Of a DNA stretch of 11,021 nt, positions 1-5,491 are shown piece by piece. Each line of letters starts with the position of its first letter. Positions within the stretch are counted from its first letter, which is position 1. The notes beneath the pieces were generated by a model. The model did no database searches. It was not told where the DNA came from and saw only the letters and a list, made by a program, of their open reading frames with translations. This DNA comes from Serpens sp964410065 (GTDB taxonomy: Bacteria; Pseudomonadota; Gammaproteobacteria; Pseudomonadales; Pseudomonadaceae): contig CAYPFO010000087.1 of the NCBI GenBank assembly GCA_964410065.1, positions 1 through 11,021 on the forward strand. The letters are read 5' to 3'. The position numbers were made by a program, and so were the translations under genes.

Positions 1-87
1 TCGCAGCCGGTGCTGCGGCCGGGCTTCAAACCCGGTTGGGGGCGGCAGCCGCTCCCGGGTAGGTTCGACTCCTACTGCCTTCCGCCA
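1..87 (+). tRNA. selC: tRNA-Sec (anticodon UCA), 5' end cut by window edge
   Basis: This is the 3' portion of the selenocysteine tRNA, which inserts Sec at recoded UGA codons. The anticodon loop 24-30 carries TCA at 26-28 between CCGGG (19-23) and CCCGG (31-35). The D arm has a 6-bp stem (2-7 with 12-17) and a 4-nt loop, a hallmark of tRNA-Sec. A long variable arm follows, then a 5-bp T stem around TTCGACT, the eight-base acceptor strand TGCCTTCC, G73 and an encoded CCA (85-87). About eight or nine 5' acceptor bases lie outside the window. selA and selB are often nearby in pseudomonads but cannot be seen here. Confidence 0.95.
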
Positions 88-92
88 TTTTT
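88..92 (+). terminator. T-run directly after tRNA-Sec
   Basis: Five T residues follow the CCA end with no intervening base, so the stable tRNA stems plus this T-run could end transcription. The convergent GcvH-like gene stops only about ten bases further on, at 103. Confidence 0.4.
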
Positions 93-102
93 CCTTAGAT
101 GT

Positions 103-567
103 TCACTTCCACTTCAACGCCTGCACATGCTTGTTGTCCGGGTCAAAATTGTCCAGGCGCATCTGTTCGGCGAGGGCAGTCAGCGCCTGCTCGCCCATCG
201 GGAAAACCTCCCGCTGCGCCGGCCAGTCCTCCGGTCGCAGGCGCGCCATCCAGCCTTCGCCATAACAGTCTCGGTTGATCAGTCCTGGGCGCTCCAACAG
301 CTGCGTATTGACCGCCAGCATCTCGCCGGCCAACGGGCTGCGCGCCGAGGCGGCGGCCTTGGCGAACTCCACCACCCCGAAACTGCGGTCGCGTTCGATG
401 CGCGCGCCGACGCGCTTGGGAGTGAAGGCGAAGATCTCGCCATACAGGGCGCAGCCGTAGGCATTGAGGCCCAGGGTTACAGTGCCGTCGGCTTCTTCAC
501 GTAGCCACAGGCCGTAGGCAGGGGCGTAGTGCAGTGCGTCGGGAAACTCCAGTCCGTGCAGGTTCAT
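103..567 (-). CDS. GcvH-like lipoyl-carrier domain protein
   Basis: A 154-aa protein with the core of glycine cleavage H protein. The segment VEFAKAAASARSPLAGE aligns without gaps to the lipoylation loop of GcvH (AESVKAASDIYAPVSGE in E. coli), putting the lipoyl-accepting residue at Lys70. The later stretch around residues 99-112 (RDCYGEGWMARLRP) matches the conserved YGEGW region. The N-terminus and the tail after about residue 115 diverge from GcvH. Its ATG overlaps the TGA of the upstream dsrE-like gene (ATGA), suggesting translational coupling. No gcvT or gcvP is near, so a role in glycine cleavage is unlikely. GcvH-like carriers called LbpA occur with DsrE proteins in sHdr sulfur-oxidation systems, so a sulfur or lipoate relay is a reasonable guess, but no hdr-like genes are visible. 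Confidence 0.85.
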   Translation of the reverse strand: MNLHGLEFPDALHYAPAYGLWLREEADGTVTLGLNAYGCALYGEIFAFTPKRVGARIERDRSFGVVEFAKAAASARSPLAGEMLAVNTQLLERPGLINRDCYGEGWMARLRPEDWPAQREVFPMGEQALTALAEQMRLDNFDPDNKHVQALKWK

Positions 568-935
568 AGCGTCAACACCCGTTCGGCTTCGAGGATCAGC
601 TGCGCCAGTTCGCCGCCGCTGGAAATGTCGTCGAGTTCGGCGATTAGCGCGGATTCATCGAGGGGCACGCCCGGCTGGCGGCACATCAGCAGACGCGCTC
701 CGGCGTCCTTGGCCTGGCGGATGAAATGCAGCAGTGGTTCGCCACCCTCTGTTGCCCGCAACGTGTCGGCAATGTTCTGTTGCGCCAATTGCACGGCTTC
801 GCCCGTGAGAAACAGCGTCACCTGGGCGTCCATGCAGGCCAGCAGGGTGGCGATATGAAACGGCGCGGCGCAACGCGCCGGGGTGCTGGGGCCGCTGACC
901 ACCAGGATCAGTACCTGTTGCGATTGGGCTTCCAT
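564..935 (-). CDS. DsrE-family (DsrE/TusD-like) small protein
   Basis: A 123-aa cytoplasmic protein with the DsrE/TusD/YchN fold signature. It has an N-terminal hydrophobic strand (residues 7-14), a helix and strand around PFHIATLLACMDAQVTLFLT (25-44) and a late strand GARLLMC ending at Cys85. Cys85 occupies the place of the sulfur-carrying cysteine in many DsrE members. Cys22 and Cys34 are also present. Known members carry persulfide sulfur in tRNA thiolation or sulfur oxidation, but many are uncharacterised. The start has a good Shine-Dalgarno (GAGGA, 7 nt upstream), lies 9 nt after the DUF4136 gene stop, and the gene overlaps the GcvH-like gene by 4 nt. The partner acceptors are unknown. 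Confidence 0.85.
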   Translation of the reverse strand: MEAQSQQVLILVVSGPSTPARCAAPFHIATLLACMDAQVTLFLTGEAVQLAQQNIADTLRATEGGEPLLHFIRQAKDAGARLLMCRQPGVPLDESALIAELDDISSGGELAQLILEAERVLTL

Positions 936-944
936 GCGTATTCC

Positions 945-1499
945 TCAATAGGGCGGGTACTGGCTAAGAACTTTGGTCACCGTTTCGTAGATGTCCAGGC
1001 GGCGCTCGGTTGGGGTTCGCGAACGGCTCGGCAACACCTGCTCGGCACTGCCGCGCCACACCAGCTTACCGTCGCGGCCGTCGAACAGGTCGATTTGCAG
1101 GGTGCCGACCCGGTAGTTGTACGTGCTGGTCTCGGCGTAACCCGGAGCGCCCCAGAAACCCCACGGGTTGCCCCAGTAGCCGCCACCGCCGTAGACGGTG
1201 ACCTGGTCCTGGCGCTGCTCAACCAGCATCCAGACCTGCACCTTGAGGTCCGGGTTGCGCTGGGCCGGACGCAGGCCGCGTTGATCGAGCTCCTCAGCTA
1301 CGGCTTCGCGCACGCGCTGGGTAGTCAGGTCGCTGTGCAGGCGCGGGTCGGCCGGGACGTATTGCACGGCCGGCTCCTGCCAGCTCCAGCTGCGGTAGGC
1401 GGCGAAATCACGGCTGGCGTCGAAATCGCGTTCCAGGCGCGTGGTCTGGCAGGCCGCAAGTAGCAGAAACAGCGGTAACAGCAAAAGTCGGTACGACAT
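945..1499 (-). CDS. DUF4136 lipoprotein (second of a tandem pair)
   Basis: A 184-aa predicted lipoprotein. The signal peptide MSYRLLLLPLFLLLAAC ends in a lipobox (LAAC, Cys17). Gln at +2 argues against inner-membrane retention, so outer-membrane anchoring is likely. The mature part has the DUF4136 pattern: FAAYRSWSW (32-40), EAVAEELDQRGLRPA (65-79) and DGRDGKLVWRGSAEQ (140-154). A Gly/aromatic-rich insert lies at 103-121. I chose the ATG at 1499 because GGAGG lies just upstream and the signal peptide starts there. An in-frame ATG at 1661 would put 54 non-signal residues in front and overlap the neighbouring gene. It sits 37 nt after the upstream paralogue and 9 nt before the dsrE-like gene. 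The family function is unknown. Confidence 0.85.
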   Translation of the reverse strand: MSYRLLLLPLFLLLAACQTTRLERDFDASRDFAAYRSWSWQEPAVQYVPADPRLHSDLTTQRVREAVAEELDQRGLRPAQRNPDLKVQVWMLVEQRQDQVTVYGGGGYWGNPWGFWGAPGYAETSTYNYRVGTLQIDLFDGRDGKLVWRGSAEQVLPSRSRTPTERRLDIYETVTKVLSQYPPY

Positions 1500-1536
1500 G
1501 GTGGGCCTCCGAAGCGGTTTCGCCTTGCCTGGCAAT

Positions 1537-2163
1537 CTATGGCGGATAGCCTGCCAGCGCTTCACGGACCGCATCATGCAGGCTGTCGGCGCGCTGGCCT
1601 CGGTTGCTGTTCGTGGCGGCAACGGCGCTGCCTTGCCACACCGGCTGGCCGTCGCGGGCATCGAGTAGTTGAATGTTCAACACCAAAGCCTCGACCTGGT
1701 AGGTGCGCATCAGCGGCACGCTCGCGCCGATGCCGTAGCCGGAATAATGCCGACCGTGATAACCATAGGGGTAGGCTGAAGGATAGCCATAGCCGCCATA
1801 GTGCCCGTAGTCGTCATACACCCGCTGGACGCGGCGCTCGACACGCAGATCGGCGCTCACTAGCACGTCGGCCTGGTTACCGCGTGCCGGTCGCAGGCCG
1901 ATCTGGTCGAGGCCGGCGGCTACTGCCTCTTGCACCTGCTCCGAGCTGGCCTCGACCGTGCCGGGCGGGCGCTGGCCCGGACGCCAGGCCCAGGAGCGGT
2001 AACGGCCATAATCGCGGGGTGCGGCAGGGTAGGCGCTGGTGTCCATGCCATCCGCCGAGTGGACCGGCGCCGGGGGCAATGGCAACGCACTGGCCGTGTA
2101 GGGGTTGTTCCCCTGGCAGGCGGCCAGCACGAAGCTGATGATGAAAAGGGCGGGGCGGATCAT
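1537..2163 (-). CDS. DUF4136 lipoprotein (first of a tandem pair)
   Basis: A 208-aa predicted lipoprotein with signal peptide MIRPALFIISFVLAAC and lipobox Cys16, followed by Gln. A Pro/Ala-rich linker (about 20-50) precedes DUF4136 blocks shared with the downstream gene: YGRYRSWAW (52-60), EAVAAGLDQIGLRPA (79-93) and DARDGQPVWQGSA (168-180). Residues 116-146 form a Tyr/Gly/His-rich low-complexity insert that replaces the Gly/Trp-rich insert of the paralogue. AGGAG lies 7 nt upstream of the ATG. The gene starts 33 nt after cmoM and probably belongs to the same transcript. The pair probably arose by duplication and then diverged strongly. No biochemical function is known to me. Confidence 0.85.
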   Translation of the reverse strand: MIRPALFIISFVLAACQGNNPYTASALPLPPAPVHSADGMDTSAYPAAPRDYGRYRSWAWRPGQRPPGTVEASSEQVQEAVAAGLDQIGLRPARGNQADVLVSADLRVERRVQRVYDDYGHYGGYGYPSAYPYGYHGRHYSGYGIGASVPLMRTYQVEALVLNIQLLDARDGQPVWQGSAVAATNSNRGQRADSLHDAVREALAGYPP

Positions 2164-2196
2164 GGGACGCTCCTGCCGGGAGGTTTCAATGACCTG

Positions 2197-2946
2197 TTAG
2201 TGGGGTCGACACATCCAGTGTAGATAGCGCCCCAGGCCGGCGAAGGCCGGATGGCGACGATAGGCCAACTCCATTTCGATCAGCGCGGCGCCCTGGGCCT
2301 TGGCCTGGAACTCCATCGGCATGTAGTCGTGAAACACCCGCACGCCACTCGTCTGTTCGACTGTCCAGGTATCGGCGAGTTGCGCCGCCAATTCGCGAGG
2401 ATCGAGTGGCCGTTGCGGCGTCAGACTCTGTTTTTCTCCCGCGAATTGCTCTGTGCGCAGCTTGCGAAAATGTCCCTTGAGCAGGTTGCGATAAATCAAA
2501 GCGTCCCGGTTGTAGAAGGCCAGCGACAGCCAGCCGTCAGCGGCGGTCAACCGGTGCAGCACCGGCAGAATGGTCGCCGGCTCTGCCAGCCATTCGAGCA
2601 CGGCGTGGCAGAGCACCAGGTCAAAGGGTTCATGCAGTTGCTCGGTCAGTTCCTGCCAGGGCGCCTGGATGAAGGTCGCTGTTTGTCCGGCCTCGGCGAA
2701 GCGCTGGCGCGCACCCTCGAGCATCGGTGCGGCAGGCTCGGCGAGCGTCACGGCGTGGCCCTGTTCGGCGAGCCACAGCGACATGTGGCCGAGCCCGGCG
2801 CCAATGTCCAGCACGCGCAGCGGACGCTGCGGCAGGATTTCCGCCAAGTCGGCTTGCAGGACGGCGAGGCGAATCGCCCCCTTGGCGCCGCCGTAGATCT
2901 TCTCGGCGAACCGCACCGCCAGTTCATCGAAATGCCGGTCGTTCAT
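2197..2946 (-). CDS. cmoM: tRNA 5-carboxymethoxyuridine methyltransferase CmoM
   Basis: A 249-aa class I SAM-dependent methyltransferase (E. coli CmoM, formerly SmtA, is about 261 aa). CmoM methylates the carboxyl of cmo5U34 in wobble-uridine tRNAs to give mcmo5U. Visible marks are the N-terminal DRHFDELAVRFAEKIYG (3-19), the SAM-binding loop VLDIGAGLG (45-53), the acidic residue Glu70 ending the next strand, HAVLEWL (114-120), FYNRDAL (144-150) and GVRVFHDYM (201-209). The last four closely follow E. coli CmoM (HAVLEWV, FYNAHGL, GVRVFHDYL). The start codon overlaps the stop of the MazG-like gene (ATGA), which implies coupled translation. A generic methyltransferase label is possible but less likely. 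Confidence 0.92.
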   Translation of the reverse strand: MNDRHFDELAVRFAEKIYGGAKGAIRLAVLQADLAEILPQRPLRVLDIGAGLGHMSLWLAEQGHAVTLAEPAAPMLEGARQRFAEAGQTATFIQAPWQELTEQLHEPFDLVLCHAVLEWLAEPATILPVLHRLTAADGWLSLAFYNRDALIYRNLLKGHFRKLRTEQFAGEKQSLTPQRPLDPRELAAQLADTWTVEQTSGVRVFHDYMPMEFQAKAQGAALIEMELAYRRHPAFAGLGRYLHWMCRPH

Positions 2947-3248
2947 GGTGCGTAGCGCCGTTCGGTATCAGCCAGCTTGGCGCTGACCACGGCGTTCATG
3001 TCCAGCCCAAGCTCGGCGCAGAGCAGCAACAGGTAAAGCACGATGTCGCCGATTTCCTGGCCGGCGTGTTCCAACTGGTCGGCAGGCAGTTCGCGAGACT
3101 GCGCCTCGCTCAGCCACTGGAAGATTTCCACCAGCTCGGCCATCTCCACGCTGGCGGCCATGGTCAGGTTTTTTGGACTGTGGAACTGCCGCCAGTCGTT
3201 GGCATCGCGAATGGCGTGCAGGCGTTGGGTGAGTGCTTCGAGGTTCAT
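2943..3248 (-). CDS. MazG-like nucleotide pyrophosphohydrolase (DCTPP1/RS21-C6 type)
   Basis: A 101-aa all-alpha NTP pyrophosphatase of the MazG superfamily. It likely hydrolyses (d)NTPs, possibly dCTP or modified dCTPs as in the DCTPP1 group, to NMP and pyrophosphate. The family's QFHSPKN motif is at 21-27. The metal-binding pattern is E35xxE38 followed by EIFQWL (41-46), then E65xxD68 in EIGDIVLYLLLLC. The length fits a single-domain member. GGAG lies 6-9 nt upstream of the ATG but sits partly in a hairpin (3256-3275). It overlaps cmoM by 4 nt and is the first gene of the likely six-gene minus-strand unit. Confidence 0.9.
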   Translation of the reverse strand: MNLEALTQRLHAIRDANDWRQFHSPKNLTMAASVEMAELVEIFQWLSEAQSRELPADQLEHAGQEIGDIVLYLLLLCAELGLDMNAVVSAKLADTERRYAP

Positions 3249-3255
3249 GGTGGCT

Positions 3256-3275
3256 CCGCAGGGCTGAACCTGCGG
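3256..3275 (-). promoter_or_regulatory. Hairpin overlapping the mazG-like Shine-Dalgarno
   Basis: A perfect 7-bp inverted repeat (CCGCAGG 3256-3262, CCTGCGG 3269-3275) has a 6-nt loop. Read on the minus strand, the 3' arm runs into the GGAG that serves the ATG at 3248. It could reduce ribosome access, or simply be a weak terminator after maoC, although no T-run follows. The rest of the 86-nt gap to the maoC stop shows nothing else clear. Confidence 0.35.
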
Positions 3276-3334
3276 ATTATCGCGGATCGCGGTGCGCCGG
3301 GGCTAACTCATTGTCAGCCATGGCCTGCTGCGGC

Positions 3335-4186
3335 TTACTCCCTCCACACACTCCACTGGCCGGCCATGTGCGGCAGGTCCTGGGTGCTGCGCAGGCTGAA
3401 CTGGCCATGGTCGGCTGGCGGGCTGGCCAGTAGGCGCACTTCGCTGGGCAGCAAGACCGGCTTCTGAAAGCGCACCTCCACGTCGTAACCGGCCCTGGGC
3501 AAACGATCGCCAAGGGCGGCCAGGGCGCGACCTTTGTTCCACAGGCCGTGGGCAATGGCGCGGGGAAAACCGAACAGCTTGGCGCTGACGGCAGCCATGT
3601 GGATCGGGTTGTAGTCGCCAGCGACCCGTGCGTATTGCCGGCCGATATTCGCCGGAGCGCGCCAGCGGGCGATTTCTTCCAGCGGCAACGACGCGTGTTC
3701 GGTGCGCTCCACGACTGGGCCGTCGATGTGCAGGCCGCGGTAGAGCATGCGGCTGTCGCCTTCCCAGAGCAGGCCGAGCTGGTCTTCGAGGCGGGTGATC
3801 AGGCTGAAGGTCGTGCCTTTGTCGTGCGGAGCGAGGGTGCCTAGCGTGACGCTGATCCGGAACGGTCCCAGGCCGCCGAGCGGGCGCAGCACCTTGATGC
3901 GGTTTTCCAGATGCACCAGACCCAGCAGCGGAAAAGGGAAGTCATCGGCCGTGAGCAGTTTCATCTGCAATGCGAAGGCGAGGATATGCGGATAGGTCGG
4001 CGGCAGCACGCCATCGTCCGCGAAGCCACACAAGTGGCGATAGTGCGCCAGGTTGTACGGGTCGACCATCAAGGTGCAGCTCAGGCCCCGCGAGGGCAGC
4101 GTCGTACCACGGGTGCCACGGCGCAGCGCGGCACGGGCGAACAGGCCGGGCAGGGCGGGCGGATGGGGCAGATCTTGGATCAGCAT
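3335..4186 (-). CDS. MaoC-family 3-hydroxyacyl-thioester dehydratase / enoyl hydratase (HtdX-like)
   Basis: A 283-aa double hot-dog protein. The C-terminal half has the hydratase-2 signature ARVAGDYNPIHMAAVSAKLF (186-205), with Asp191 and His196 as the expected catalytic pair, followed by GFPRAIAHGLW (206-216). The N-terminal half (about 40-165, including TYPHILAFALQMKLL at 64-78) looks like a degenerate hot dog that would shape the acyl pocket. Family members hydrate trans-2-enoyl-CoA/ACP to the (R)-3-hydroxyacyl thioester, or the reverse. The length matches mycobacterial HtdX (about 280 aa). GGGAG lies about 8 nt upstream of the ATG. It is transcribed away from the araC-type gene. The natural chain length and carrier (CoA or ACP) cannot be read from sequence. 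Confidence 0.88.
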   Translation of the reverse strand: MLIQDLPHPPALPGLFARAALRRGTRGTTLPSRGLSCTLMVDPYNLAHYRHLCGFADDGVLPPTYPHILAFALQMKLLTADDFPFPLLGLVHLENRIKVLRPLGGLGPFRISVTLGTLAPHDKGTTFSLITRLEDQLGLLWEGDSRMLYRGLHIDGPVVERTEHASLPLEEIARWRAPANIGRQYARVAGDYNPIHMAAVSAKLFGFPRAIAHGLWNKGRALAALGDRLPRAGYDVEVRFQKPVLLPSEVRLLASPPADHGQFSLRSTQDLPHMAGQWSVWRE

Positions 4187-4208
4187 CGGTTGTCTCCCTT
4201 GTTCCGAG

Positions 4209-4218
4209 TCCCTACAGG
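4209..4218 (-). promoter_or_regulatory. Possible operator half-site upstream of maoC
   Basis: On the minus strand this reads CCTGTAGGGA, 23 nt before the maoC ATG. It differs by one base from CCTGTAGCGA (6960-6969, plus strand), which lies 35 nt before the thiolase ATG. Both point toward the gene they precede. A shared regulator, perhaps the adjacent AraC-type protein, is an inference from this single match. Confidence 0.2.
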
Positions 4219-4306
4219 TTTATCGTCCCGGCGTCTGGGTGCATTGGCCGCGCGACGAGAGGGCGTGACACAGCAGCCAATCGCTCTGCCTCAATGCCTG
4301 GCGTTC

Positions 4307-4336
4307 TTGAGTATCGCCCTGAAAGCTGACTAAGAT
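4307..4336 (+). promoter_or_regulatory. Candidate sigma-70 promoter for the araC-type gene
   Basis: TTGAGT (4307-4312) and TAAGAT (4331-4336) are spaced by 18 nt, about 36 nt before the ATG at 4372. The leader after it is AT-rich with no clear Shine-Dalgarno. The whole 185-nt divergent gap (4187-4371) otherwise shows only the possible half-site at 4209-4218. Confidence 0.4.
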
Positions 4337-4371
4337 GACTGCGCCACGCTTAACAAGAAAAACTAAAAATA

Positions 4372-5397
4372 ATGATGCGAGATCTCACCGACGATGTGGC
4401 GCTGATGCGCCCGGTAATCGAGGCGTTGCGCGCCAGTGGCGTTGATCCTGAGCGGATTCTGGCGCGGGTTGGCCTGCCGCAAGGCGCGATGCCGACCGGC
4501 CGTTTTCCCCATGCGGCGCAACTGCAGTTCTGGCAGGCCTGCGCCGAGGCCAGCCAGGAGCAGGATGTCGGCCTGCACCTGGCCGGCTATTTGCCGGCCT
4601 TCCATGGCTTGCTGCTGGAATACCTGTTCCTGTCCAGCGCCACCTTTGGGGAGGGCTTGCGCCATGCCTTGCGCTATACGCGCCTGTTGTCCGATCTGCT
4701 ATCCGGCAGCCTGGAACTCGACGGTGAGCGCGCCACATTGGTGCTGGGCATGGATGCCGGGGCTGTGCGGCATTTTCCGGAAATGCTTGTGGGCGCGGCG
4801 ATTCGCCTGTTCACCGCACTGACCGACGGTGAGTTCACCCCTCTGGAGGTCCAGCTGATGCATGCCGAAGGCGCGACGCCCGAGCGCTATCGCGAGGTGT
4901 ACGGCTGCCCGGTGCGCCTGAGTGCGCCACGCTATGCCTTGGTGTTCGGCGCTGGCGTGCTGGAAAAACCCTCGCGCCATGCGGCGCCCGAGCTGCTGCG
5001 CATGCATGAATCGCTGGCGCGCCGGCAATTGCATGAAGTGGAGCGCCTCGACCTGGTACGCCAGGTACGCGAGCTCATCGCCGTATTGCTGGTGGACGGT
5101 GGCGCCACCCTGGAGCAGGTCGCCTTGCGCTTGAACATGCCTTCGCGGCGCTTGCGTGAACGTCTGACCATGGCGGGAGTGCGTTTCAATGACCTGGTCA
5201 CCGACTACCGCTGCCGACTGGCCAAGGAACTGTTGCTCAATACGGACGAGCGAATCGAGGTGATCGTCGAGCGCACCGGCTTTTCCGAGCCGAGCACCTT
5301 CTATCGCGCCTTCAAACGCTGGATCGGCGAGACGCCGGTGGAGTTTCGTCGCAAGGGCCGGCAGAAAAGAGCCAAGACGCCAACGGTCATCGAATAA
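4372..5397 (+). CDS. AraC-family transcriptional regulator (Arabinose_bd + HTH_18 architecture)
   Basis: A 341-aa regulator. Residues about 15-205 resemble the N-terminal ligand-sensing domain of OruR/VirS/ToxT-like AraC proteins. The C-terminus carries two helix-turn-helix motifs, ATLEQVALRLNMPSRRLRER (245-264) and RIEVIVERTGFSEPSTFYRA (294-313), followed by FKRWIGETPVEFRR, the typical AraC end. An in-frame TAA at 4351 limits the start to 4372 or the adjacent ATG at 4375. No strong Shine-Dalgarno precedes either, only AT-rich sequence. It is divergent from maoC and convergent with fabG. Some related regulators sense fatty acids, so control of this acyl-CoA module is likely but inferred. Confidence 0.92.
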   Translation: MMRDLTDDVALMRPVIEALRASGVDPERILARVGLPQGAMPTGRFPHAAQLQFWQACAEASQEQDVGLHLAGYLPAFHGLLLEYLFLSSATFGEGLRHALRYTRLLSDLLSGSLELDGERATLVLGMDAGAVRHFPEMLVGAAIRLFTALTDGEFTPLEVQLMHAEGATPERYREVYGCPVRLSAPRYALVFGAGVLEKPSRHAAPELLRMHESLARRQLHEVERLDLVRQVRELIAVLLVDGGATLEQVALRLNMPSRRLRERLTMAGVRFNDLVTDYRCRLAKELLLNTDERIEVIVERTGFSEPSTFYRAFKRWIGETPVEFRRKGRQKRAKTPTVIE

Positions 5398-5438
5398 GCG
5401 CCCGCTAGGCTTCGCTCCATTGAGCCTGTTACAGCCGT

Positions 5439-5474
5439 GCAGTTGGTGGAGGTCAAACGATCCCCACCAACTGC
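5439..5474. terminator. 11-bp hairpin between convergent araC and fabG
   Basis: GCAGTTGGTGG (5439-5449) is perfectly complementary to CCACCAACTGC (5464-5474), with a 14-nt loop. It lies midway between the araC stop (5397) and the fabG stop (5492), where a bidirectional terminator is expected. There is no T-run on either side, so intrinsic termination would be weak. Confidence 0.5.
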
Positions 5475-5491
5475 TCCGCTGACCCGTGCGG

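Noticed and set aside
1500..1661. N-terminal extension of the second DUF4136 gene to the ATG at 1661
   Set aside because: It would bury the signal peptide and lipobox inside the protein and overlap the upstream gene by 125 nt. The ATG at 1499 has GGAGG and starts the signal peptide.
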